64,000 nucleotides of DNA, taken from Erinaceus europaeus. Taxonomy: Eukaryota; Chordata; Mammalia; Eulipotyphla; Erinaceidae. Within the stretch, counting starts at the first letter, position 1, and each line of letters begins with the position of its first letter. The notes beneath the pieces are model-generated. The model was not told the origin of the DNA. It made no database searches and was given only the letters and a program-made list of their open reading frames with translations. Shown here piece after piece: positions 55,491-64,000 of this stretch. The position numbers and the translations under genes were made by a program. The DNA is taken from positions 93,112,817 to 93,176,816 of the forward strand of contig NC_080171.1 in NCBI RefSeq assembly GCF_950295315.1, read 5' to 3'.

Positions 55491-55885
55491 TTAGGAAGAA
55501 GCCAGGTTTCCCAACCCCCACTGAAGGTGGCTATGGCAATATCCTTAGCTCTTCCTTGAGTCAATATTAGATCTTTGACTCATCTCTGACTCTTGGACAG
55601 TGACTTGGGGCCAAGTCCAGAGCAGGACTCACTCAGTAAATGCTCTTTAGACTGGGATGACTAGACCTCCTTTGTAAAAATAACAATCAATCAGATACAG
55701 ACTCATCACTGCAGTCAACACAAAGGTGTAATTTCAGGATTCTGGAAATACTTCAACTATAGTAGTCTGGGATTACGTAAAATAGTGTTGTGGAAGTAGA
55801 CAGGGATGCTCACTTGTCACATCACCGTGTTCATTTTTCCTTGCGTACTGTTGTCATCTTATGAGCACACAGTGCCAGTAACTAT
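55491..55885. other. Single-copy DNA
   Basis: Nothing recognised. Confidence 0.35.
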
Positions 55886-55889
55886 TTAT

Positions 55890-56095
55890 TGGGGAGGGGA
55901 TTATGCCACCCAGCAGCACAGTGAGTACCTTGAACACAAGAGGGATTCATATCCTTATTCCCCCCACCCTATTTCAAGGAAACTAAGGTTCAGGTAGGTA
56001 AAATGATTTGCCAAAGGTTACACAGCCAATGAACTTGAGATGGAGTCTAGTGAAGGGCTGTACTACTTTACCAAAGTCAGTGCATCTGTCAGAAT
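55890..56095 (+). repeat. MIR
   Basis: 'ctatttcaaggaaactaaggttcaggtaggtaaaatgatttgccaaaggttacacagccaatgaa'. Confidence 0.8.
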
Positions 56096-56097
56096 TA

Positions 56098-56285
56098 TAA
56101 AATGACAGCTAATATGCAATGTGTTAACTCTGCACCAGCACGTGTGATGTGTATGGACATATCACCACAACCCCACAAATTGTTATCTCCACCTAATAGG
56201 TGAGGAAAAACAGAAGCAAAGATGTGAATGACCTTGCCAGATAATCCAAGACAGTCCAGAAATCAGGAAGCAGTGAATGAAAGAG
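56098..56285 (+). repeat. MIR, second copy in tandem
   Basis: 'atgacagctaatatgcaatgtgttaactctgcaccagcac...tatctccacctaataggtgaggaaaaacagaagc'. Confidence 0.75.
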
Positions 56286-56389
56286 AGAGAGATTGAGAAG
56301 GAGAGAGAGGGAACATGTTCAGAATAAGAATCAAGAAGACCCTTGAATTCAGCTTGCCACTTATATGACGTTGGACAAACTACTTAAAT

Positions 56390-56890
56390 TTAAAATATTA
56401 TATTTTAATAAAAATATACATAAAAGTCCACTAGTCTAATCACTTTTAAGGATACAGTTCAGAGTGATTTAAGTATACCACATTGTTGTGCAACCATCAT
56501 CACCATTCATCTCCAGGTTCCCATTTTCCCCAACTTGAATTCCTTACCTAGTAAACACTAACTCTTCCCCCCACACTATCCCCATCCCCTGACAACCACT
56601 CTGCTATTTTATATGAACTTGATAACTCTAAGTAGCTCATAGGTGGAGTAGAGCATATCTCATTTTATGACCGGTTTCACTTAGCACGAAGTCCTCAGAG
56701 TTTATACATGTTGCAGCTTGTGTCAGCATTCCCTTCCTTTGAAAGGCCAAACAATATTCCACCAGGTGGGGACATCATATTGTGTTTATCCATCCATCCA
56801 CCAGTGGCCAGTTGGGTTCCTTCCACCTTGTAACTACATTAGCAATGTTGCTATGAATTTAGTTATACGTGGGCACAGATGACTTCTTGT
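56390..56890 (-). mobile_element. L1 (ancient ME/MC type) 3' end, antisense
   Basis: Follows the reversed old-L1 order: 'ggatacagttcagagtgatttaagtatacc', 'gttgtgcaaccatcatcaccattcatctcc', 'ccctgacaaccactctgc', 'tttcacttagcacgaagtcctcagag', 'tgttgcagcttgtgtcagcattcccttcc', 'tatccatccatccacc'. Confidence 0.88.
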
Positions 56891-57425
56891 TGTTGTTCTT
56901 ATTTGATATGCTTATTAAAAGTATGGACTATATAAGTCCCATGCTTAAATGTTATTGTGACTATGTGATGCCTTTCAAAAAAGTAAGTCACTGCATCAAA
57001 TGTAGAAAACAGCAGCAAGATGAAGGGAAATGACTTAGAAGACAGTGCCATTGCAGACATAAGTCCCTTATAATTAATACTTGCTAGGAGTGGAATTTGC
57101 AATTATTCACTGACATTCACAGGGGTTGAATATCACAGGCATAAGGACATGCTGTGATAAAACATCTTTTTGTGTTTTCCAAGTAGTTTTGTCTCAGCTG
57201 TGAAGGCTAGTCACCAGAGTCAAACTTGTTCTATAAGTAAAGTTCATTAGTGTAGTTAAAGTCTCTAACGTCTTCCTGGGCATATTCATTTGCAGATAGG
57301 AGTAGAAAGTATAACCAGGTTCTTCATACTATGTATTCGTATGTGAGGGACAATCTTGATGTGCTGTCTCATCTTCTTAAGATAAAAGGAGTGACTTGGA
57401 GCAGGGCCTAGTGGATGAGCAAATT
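56891..57425. other. Single-copy DNA
   Basis: No recognised repeat or gene. Confidence 0.35.
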
Positions 57426-57429
57426 ATAT

Positions 57430-57640
57430 ACGGGGGCCAGGTAGTGGTACACCAGCTTAACTGCACATGCTACCATGCACAAGGACCTGTGTTCAAGCCC
57501 CCGGCCCCCACTTCCAGGAGGAAAGCTTCACAGGTGATGAAGCAGGGCTTCAGGTGTTTCTCTGTTCCTCTCCCTCTTTATCTCCCCACCCTCCTGATTT
57601 CTCTCCCAGATAAATAAATAAATTAATTAATTAAAATTAT
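57430..57640 (+). mobile_element. SINE
   Basis: 'gggggccaggtagtggtacaccagcttaactgcacatg...gtgttcaagcccccggcccccac', CT region, AAAT/TTAA tail. Confidence 0.88.
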
Positions 57641-57747
57641 ATATATGGAAGTTCATCTTGAGCACAAGGCTCTCCATCTAAAACACTGGAGACTCTGCCT
57701 CACCTATTCTCTGCTCTCTCTAGCTACTTTGCTCCAAATGACTTTTT

Positions 57748-58009
57748 AAAAATTATTTATTTATTTATTTATTTCCTTTTGTTGCCCTTGTTTAATTGTT
57801 GTTATTGTTGTCATTGTTGTTGGATAGGACAGAGAGAAATGGAGAGAGGAGGGGGAGACAGAAGGGGGAGAGAAAGATAGACACCTGCAGACCTGCTTCA
57901 CTGCCTGTGAAGTGACTCCTCTGCAGGTGGGGAGCCGGGGGCTCGAACTGGGATTCTTACACCGGTCCTTGCGCTTTGTGCCATGTGCGCTTTACCTGCC
58001 TGACTCCCT
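57748..58009 (-). mobile_element. SINE, young
   Basis: Full antisense SINE with exact 12-bp duplication AAATGACTTTTT at 57736-57747 and 58010-58021. Confidence 0.95.
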
Positions 58010-58021
58010 AAATGACTTTTT

Positions 58022-58292
58022 TTTTAAAGATTTTTTAATTGCCCCAGGGTTCATGGTGGTCCTAGGTGCTTGCAAGATGAACCTACTACTCTTGGCATTA
58101 TTTAGTATTTTTCTTTTATTTGACAGAACAGAGAGAAACTGAGATAGGAGAAGGTGATAGAGAGAAAGAGAATACCTGCATCACTGCTTCACTACTCATG
58201 AAGCTTTCCCTCTGCAGCTGGAGACCAGGGACTTGGATCCCAGTCCATGTATATGGTAACAAGTACACTCAACTGGGTGCACCATGCCTGGC
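58022..58292 (-). mobile_element. SINE, long subtype, old
   Basis: 'attgccccagggttcatggtggtcctaggtgcttgcaagatgaaccta', GA-rich middle, 'gcatcactgcttcactactcatgaagctttccc', 'ctcaactgggtgcaccatgcctgg'. A (TTA)n run follows at 58296-58314. Confidence 0.82.
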
Positions 58293-58699
58293 TTGTTATT
58301 ATTATTATTATTATTGTAATTTTATGAGTGAGAAAATGAGTGAGAGAATGCTTAAATCACTGCCTGCTGACTAACATTCCCAGCAGTGTTAGTGGTCTCT
58401 AAGTTGATCAACTCTGCCCCTAAACCAAACTCCAGCTTTGTCCCCTGACTTACAGAAGGGATTTACCACACACCTAGTGCTGGGGGAAGGAGTCAGAGAA
58501 GAGACTAGCTCAGCCCCTATCCAGAAGTGAGTAGCCTCATTCTGCCCTTTTGTGGCTCCTGTTTAGCCATGTCTTGGGCCCCTCAGCTGCTCCCCGAAAT
58601 CCAAATTGTTATACAAAATCTGTCCTGGATTTCAGCAGCCTCTCAGTCTTCTTTCCTGTTTTTAGTTCCCCCTTTCAACCACTCAATCTAGGTAAAAGG

Positions 58700-59450
58700 C
58701 AGATCTGATGGTGCTGCTATGAGGTCCAAAACTGGCCCCTTATTCACCTCCTCACTTCCTTAAGTGCTTATGGAAATGTGCCCTCCTCGGAGTGGTCTCT
58801 TCACCATCCTGCTTATAGCTGCAACCCAGTCAAAACCAGCATGCCCTCACCCCTTCCTTGTTTCCACATCACATCACTTACTACCACTTAACACAGCCGA
58901 GGTTTCCCTCACTTACTATTATTATTACCATCTCCCGCTCTCACCTGCCCCTGCCCACAACAAAGAACGTCCATTCCACACAGGCAGGTGGCCGACAGCT
59001 TGGTTTAGCACAGACTCCCCATCCCTGGCACACAGTAGGCACTCACTGAGTACTGGCTGACTGTGTGAATGCATGAATGATTGTTCCTCTCAGACTCAGG
59101 ATAGAGTCTAGACATAGCCAGGTCACATCCTTTCTTCCCACGCTGGGTCTCTCACTTAGTCCTATGTCACACCACTCTGCCATGGGAAACTTCATGCTCA
59201 CCAAGTCCCTCCACTGCCACCAGCCCTGGGCCTGTGCCAAAGCTGCTGCCTCTACCTGGAGTGTCACTCTCCATGTCATCCCACCCTTCTGCTCCCGTAG
59301 GTGGTGCCTTCACTGGTCTTCAGGATGCACTGTGCTTCCTCTTCTGAAACCCTTTGCACGCTGTACTGTAAGTGTCCATTTACTGGCCTGGGGCTGTTTC
59401 TAAACTGCCCACCTCACTTAGGCAGGACACCCTTCCTCACTCCTGTCATG
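58700..59450 (+). repeat. L2 3' region
   Basis: 'ctgatggtgctgctatgaggtcc...', 'cacacagtaggcactcactgagtactggctga' (59028), 'ccagccctgggcctgtgccaaagctgctgcctctacctggagtgtcactctcc' (59220). Typical L2 3' pieces, heavily diverged and possibly two copies. Confidence 0.5.
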
Positions 59451-60262
59451 CATGGAGAATCTTGTAGAGACACAGGGAGTGTCTTGTGCAAAGAATGGGC
59501 CAGCCTCTCTAGTCTCAGCTGCTACATCTGTGACACAGTGACAGTGCTGCTTCTGCAGGGCTGCCTGAGGTGCAGAGGTGAGGCACACTGTGTGCAGCAC
59601 GGCTCAGGGCAGGCACCGCACAGCTCCCAAGCTGATCTCATCACTGAAGCCACAGGAGGATGGTAAACACTTCAGGCAGAGCTGCTGTTTTCACTGTTCT
59701 TGAAGCTGGCAGCCAAAGTCTTGCCATCATTTGTCACCTAGGGGGGCCATGTTGATAAGTGTCAACCCCAGAGAGAATTCCTGTCCTTCCCTGTCTTACC
59801 CATCATATTTTGGCCACTTGCCTGCTAAGCAGAAAAATAACAAACAAACAAAAAAACCTCCAAGTCCACTTTCTTCTCCTAGCTGACTGCATTTATAATC
59901 AGCATGTCATCGAACCAAGAATGTCTGAGAGCCTCTGAGACCGACAATGAGCTGATCTCTCATTGTAAACATGTGGACACAAGTTCAGAGAGTTTGACTG
60001 ACTGGCTCATGATCACACAGCTAGTTAGAGATTAGTGGGAATGAGCAGTTTCTCTTTCCTTCATGCAAAATTTTAATTCTCTCTTGACAGAACCTATTGG
60101 CCACTAAGGAATCTAATTGTCAATTGGACTAAGTCCTGAACTTAAGCATCATTGTACCAATAACAACACAAAAGGATAGGCTTTTAACTTTCCTTAGTAC
60201 CCAACTAGCAGTCAAGCTCTGGATGGTGAGAAACTCTTTTGCTATTATTCCAGCAGAAGAAA
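59451..60262. other. Mostly single-copy with one MIR patch
   Basis: 59965-60040 ('tgtaaacatgtggacacaagttcagagagtttgactgactggctcatgatcacacagctag') is a MIR 3' piece. Confidence 0.45.
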
Positions 60263-60276
60263 TAGATGTGATTTTC

Positions 60277-60645
60277 TTTCTTTCTTTCTTTCTTTTTTCT
60301 TTTGTTTTGCCTCCAGGGTTATTGCTGGGGCTTGGTGCCTGCACCAGGCATCCACTACTCCTGGAGGCCATTTTTTCCCATTTTGTTGCCCTTGTTGTTG
60401 TCATTATTATTGTTGATGTTATTAGTGTAGTCACTGCTGTTGTTGTTGCTGGACAGGACAGAGAGAAATTGGGAGAGGAAGGGAGACAAAGAGGGGGAGA
60501 GAAAGAGACAACTGTAGACCTGCTTCACCACCAGTGAAGTGACCTCCCTGCAGGTGGGGAGCCAGGGGCTCAAACCAGGATCCTTCTGCTGATCCTTGCT
60601 CTTTGCACCATGTGAGCTTAACCTGCTACGCTACTGCCCGGTCCC
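60277..60645 (-). mobile_element. SINE, longest subtype
   Basis: Complete antisense SINE with the full 3' block ('gcctccagggttattgctggggcttggtgcctgcaccaggcatccactactcctggaggcc'). Duplication AGATGTGATTTTC / AGATGAGATTTTC at 60264-60276 and 60646-60658. Confidence 0.95.
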
Positions 60646-61069
60646 AGATGAGATTTTCAATTCTTTCATGCTTACAGTGGTCCTAGGCAAATGAGCTGCC
60701 ATCTTCCGAGGGGTGATCATGTCCTGCCACAGCCATGGCCACTCACTGTCCTTTGTCAAGCCCCCTCCATGGAGAATCCCTGTGCTTTCCTGAAAGTGGG
60801 CTTCCCTGTGCCAGCGGGACAGCCACTCTGCCTCTGGGTGCTCTGAATGCAGGGAGGCCCCGTGGGAACCATAGAGGGCCTGGGTGTTGGCAGGGAAGCA
60901 GAGAGGTGAGAGAGAGTGTCTCCGGTTGGAAGTGAACCCAGAGCTCCCTCTCACTGGGAAGGGAGCTGTGAGTCATCAGCCACCACCAACAGACTAATTC
61001 ACAACCTCTGGTCCCCGAGGAAATCATTACTCTTAATTATTATTATTAAGCATAATGACTAATTAGTGA

Positions 61070-61560
61070 AAATAGCTACCATTTATGGAATGCCAACTTA
61101 AGCCTGGTACTTAATGCACATTATTTCTCATTTTCTCCTATTTTATGCTTCTTATTTTCTATTTTCCTAATTACAAAGTCAATACATGCTCATGAAAGAA
61201 ATATTTTAAAATATTAAAAAACAAAACAAAAAAATATAGTCTCCCAGTTTGTCTTATTACCCAGATATAAACACTGCTAAAACATTGGTGTTTTCTTTCC
61301 AGAATTTCTCCTCTGATTTTATAATCTTCCTATCTCTTTTTCTTCCTCTCCCTCCCCCATATTATACATGTAAGCATGAGATAGGTGAGAATTAACATAG
61401 TTGTGACGTTTTATACAGTTACTTCTAGCTCTCATAACAATATTATGAGCTGGGTACCATGGTCTCTATTTTGTAGGTGATGAATGGAAAGAAATTTGTC
61501 CAAAATCACATAGTCAATAAGTGGCCAGACAGGGATTCCATGCAAGTCTCCCTGTCACCC
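61070..61560 (+). repeat. MIR split by unassigned DNA
   Basis: MIR start 'atagctaccatttatggaatgccaacttaagcctggtacttaatgcacattatttctcatt' (61071-61130), and MIR end 'ctctcataacaatattatgagctgggtaccatggtctctattttgtaggtgatgaatgg...ccaaaatcacatagtcaataagtgg' (61430-61530). The 300 bp between resembles an ancient AT-rich repeat I cannot name. Confidence 0.65.
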
Positions 61561-62085
61561 CTTTGCCAGGTTGTTTCTTAGCCCTGAAGGGACAGCCAAG
61601 GATGGTTTTAACACATCTCTGCTCCTGTCATCCAGTCCCCCTGCCCGAACCTGCTGGGCCACACCCTACTGAGAAGAGTCACTGTCCTTGTAGGAGATGC
61701 TGACTCAACTGCCCAGTACCTGACTATGGAGAGCTTTGAAAGCTGAAGCTTCGATGAAGACATTCTGTCAGAAACTTCAGGGAACCTCTGTTTTCTGTCC
61801 ATACAGATATCGGGAAAGCTGAAAGTGAAAAACATAATGAACTCCTTTTTTAAAAATAAGCTGTCTGACATGAGACAAATACAAGTAATTTCTGAAGAGC
61901 AGCTGCAGAGTACCCAGAAACCATGCTCTGGTCAAATCTGCCAAGCTGTGGAAAGCCAGGAATACCATAAGTGCACACACGCATGTGTGTTCTACCATCA
62001 GAAGGTTTAGTTGTTGCTAACTGGACAGCCAGGAGTTGTCAAAATATGCCTTCTGATATGGATTATAGAGAACTGAAACATATGA
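61561..62085. other. Single-copy DNA
   Basis: No recognised repeat or exon. Confidence 0.35.

Positions 62086-62088
<3 letters not shown>

Positions 62089-62134
<46 letters not shown>
62089..62134 (+). repeat. (CA)n microsatellite
   Basis: About 22 CA units. Confidence 0.97.
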
Positions 62135-62140
<6 letters not shown>

Positions 62141-62278
62141 ATATTTAAGACCTTGGGAGAACTACCGTGGTAATTATAGGGGCTGAGTAGGGGGGCCCAG
62201 AACTATGGTGTTGGGAGTGGTGTACTCCTGTTATCTTACAATCTTATAAATTACTATTAAGTCACTAATAAAAATATA
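62135..62278 (+). mobile_element. L1 3'UTR end
   Basis: 'gaccttgggagaactaccgtggtaattataggggctgagtagg...gtgtactcctgttatcttacaatcttataaattactattaagtcactaataaaaat', followed by a GA repeat (62281-62320). Confidence 0.75.
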
Positions 62279-62339
62279 AAAAGAGAGAGAGAGGGAGAAG
62301 GAGAGAGAGAGAGAGAAAGGAAGAAAAGAGAAAGAATAG

Positions 62340-62865
62340 AAATCTGCCTTCTGGATCCTATCAGGGACACATAGTGCCTTGAATTTGATGTTGGATGATT
62401 CCCACCTTCCATTAGGAGTTCAGATATAGAGGAACTTCCTAGCATGCCTGCCACATGGCCCCTCCCCATTGCTTGTGATAGAGAGCTTCAGACCCATGTG
62501 TCTAGCTCCAGGCTATTGACCAGCCAGCAGCATCTAGGTAACCTTACTTCACTCGACACGTGTGAGAGGTCAGTTCCAAAACCTCAGATACTGTATCTCA
62601 GCCCTGTTGCTTCACCTGAAACTTTAGGAGCTAATCTCCTCTGTGCTCTCTCCTTCCTCTCCCATGGTCTCCCTTGTGTCTAAACATCCAGGCTCTCTTT
62701 TAAAAATGATACCCAGAAGGACTGACTCACACCATTCATTTATGGTAACAGCAGTATTCATAAAAATCTGTGTATATCTCCACTTCAGCAAGAATTACTG
62801 CACAGAACCCACATTGCAGAAGGAGAAAGTCCCTCCTCTGCTCTTCAACAAACAGAGAGACATCT
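62340..62865. other. Single-copy or L2-like DNA
   Basis: 62500-62700 is CT-rich and loosely L2-like; no gene supported. Confidence 0.3.
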
Positions 62866-62869
62866 GAGT

Positions 62870-63015
62870 GGGGCTCCAATCCTAACATTGTCATCTGAAT
62901 GCTATGTGACTTTGGGCAAAGTCACTTTAATTCTCCTGACACTCTTTTTGCCCATTCTTGAGGTGGGGATAATATCTACTTTGCAGGATGCTTTATATAA
63001 GTATATACCTATAAG
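62870..63015 (-). repeat. MIR
   Basis: 'gtcatctgaatgctatgtgactttgggcaaagtcactttaattctcctgacac...ttgaggtggggataatatctactttgcagg'. Confidence 0.82.
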
Positions 63016-63084
63016 ATGAAGCTATACATACATGTGCTGTTAATACACATTATTCTAATAAAATGCCTTAATGCGCTTGTGCTG

Positions 63085-63235
63085 GGGGCTCTGGAGGTGG
63101 CTCAGTGATAGCATGTCCTTACCTGAGTCAGGCTCTGGGTTGGTCCCAGTAATGCATGAGAGCAACAAACACAAGATAAGTGCAACTCCACGAATGACGG
63201 AGTGTTGTTTTGCTGTCTCTCTAAAAGCTTTTTTA
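63085..63235 (+). mobile_element. Old SINE
   Basis: 'gggggctctggaggtggctcagtgatagcatgtccttacctgagtcaggctctgggttggtcccag', then a CT-rich and A-rich end. Confidence 0.6.
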
Positions 63236-63239
63236 AAAA

Positions 63240-63405
63240 TACTCAAGAGCTGGGGAGAAAGCAAAATATACAAATGTCTTTCATGCCTGAGGCTCTGAAG
63301 TCCCAAGTTCAGCTCTTAGCACCACCATAAGCCAGAGCTAAGCAGTGCTCCTCTCTCCCTCTCTCTCCTTCAGTATATCACTAAAAGAAATTACATTAAA
63401 TTAAA
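63240..63405 (+). mobile_element. SINE, ca.130-bp subtype
   Basis: 'gagctggggagaaagcaaaatatacaaatgtctttcatgcctgaggctctgaagtcccaagttcagc...accaccataagccagagctaagcagtgctc'. Confidence 0.85.
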
Positions 63406-64000
63406 AGTAAAAAGTAAAATTATTTTAAAGATACACATACACCCTAGATATAAGCTGTGGCTGGCACAGGGCAGTCACCAAGCCCACTGATCTGGACATG
63501 TCTACACTTCAAAAATCTCATTAAGACAAACATAATAGTGCAATTCATAGGATTACATAAAAGCACATAAAAATACTGTGATGTGTACATGGAATGGAAT
63601 GATACTTATTTTGTCATTTTACAGCTAGGGATCTGCAGTTTTTTCCTGCACAGCTCAGGGATACCAAATACTGTTTGGGTTAAATATGTGGGCTAACAGC
63701 CTAACACACTCAGTCTACAAATGAAATGTGAATTGCTTGAATCCCCACATTTCCAACAGAGTTCTCCTTGGAAATAGTATTTTCTCTTGGAGCTTTGGTA
63801 CACCAGACAGCTCCAGCTGCTAGATTCCCAGAGTCCCCACACACTAACAAAAGATTCAGTGCTACCCATGCCTTGCACCAGGCTTGTACTATTTAAGTAG
63901 AGCCTCAGTAGCCTTAGCCCTGGTTAGGTCCTTTCTGCTGTAAACCTGGAGTCCTCATGTCTCAGGGGAACCTTGGGAGTCACCAACCTACCGCTGTCCC
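63406..64000. other. Single-copy DNA to window end
   Basis: No recognised repeat, exon or RNA gene. Confidence 0.35.

Noticed and set aside
60720..60915. GC-rich plus frame ending at an AGAGAG|GTGAGA donor-like site
   Set aside because: No acceptor upstream and no recognisable peptide; a single donor-like match is expected by chance.

Overview
This window looks like mammalian genomic DNA, most probably from a hedgehog (Erinaceidae). That attribution is an inference. It rests on the dense family of tRNA-like SINEs with a CT-rich middle, a (CAA)n-type tail and the hallmark text 'cctgcaggtggggagc...ggctcgaac', which I associate with Erinaceus; on abundant L1; and on ancient pan-mammalian repeats (MIR, L2, MLT1, MER5). 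There is no bacterial-style gene organisation, no CpG island, no recognisable tRNA or rRNA gene and no CRISPR array. Nearly all open frames are chance frames in repeats.

The only convincing host coding sequence is two small internal exons on the minus strand, 19068-19313 (246 bp) and 7695-7801 (107 bp). Both have good splice sites and their phases match (2 then 2), so they probably belong to one gene transcribed right to left, whose introns hold much of the first 20 kb. I do not recognise the protein. No first or last exon could be assigned.

Layout: 1-2394 is an internally deleted L1 carrying a foreign 428-bp retrotransposon insertion. 2.4-13.5 kb is intronic or intergenic DNA with SINEs, MIR and L2, an exon, and a possible conserved element (12.69-13.14 kb). 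13.5-14.4 kb is an A-tailed repeat with target-site duplications. 14.6-20.9 kb is SINE-rich and contains the second exon. 20.94-27.78 kb is a full-length but dead L1 (5'UTR with a YY1-like site, ORF1, ORF2, 3'UTR). It runs without a poly(A) into a 1.9-kb A-tailed module ending in three tandem 3' termini (to 30.25 kb). 30.3-37.3 kb has SINEs, MIR and MER5. 37.35-39.95 kb is an L1 inserted into a MIR. 41.46-42.98 kb is purine microsatellite DNA with a young-looking solo LTR. 45.2-46.9 kb is an old L1. 50.2-53.2 kb has a compound microsatellite, another A-tailed repeat and an MLT1 LTR riddled with SINEs. 55-57 kb has two minus-strand L1 fragments. The rest is SINE, MIR and L2 background.

The most notable signal is a non-L1 non-LTR retrotransposon. 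It is present once as a 428-bp insertion with an intact 136-codon C-terminal frame (685-1112). It is present twice more as ultra-short 21- and 23-bp insertions of only its 3' tip (23475-23495 plus; 16365-16387 minus), each flanked by its own target-site duplication. The unusual protein type, higher GC and survival of the frame inside a decayed L1 suggest a recent and possibly horizontally acquired element. The ultra-short copies would be missed by ordinary repeat masking.
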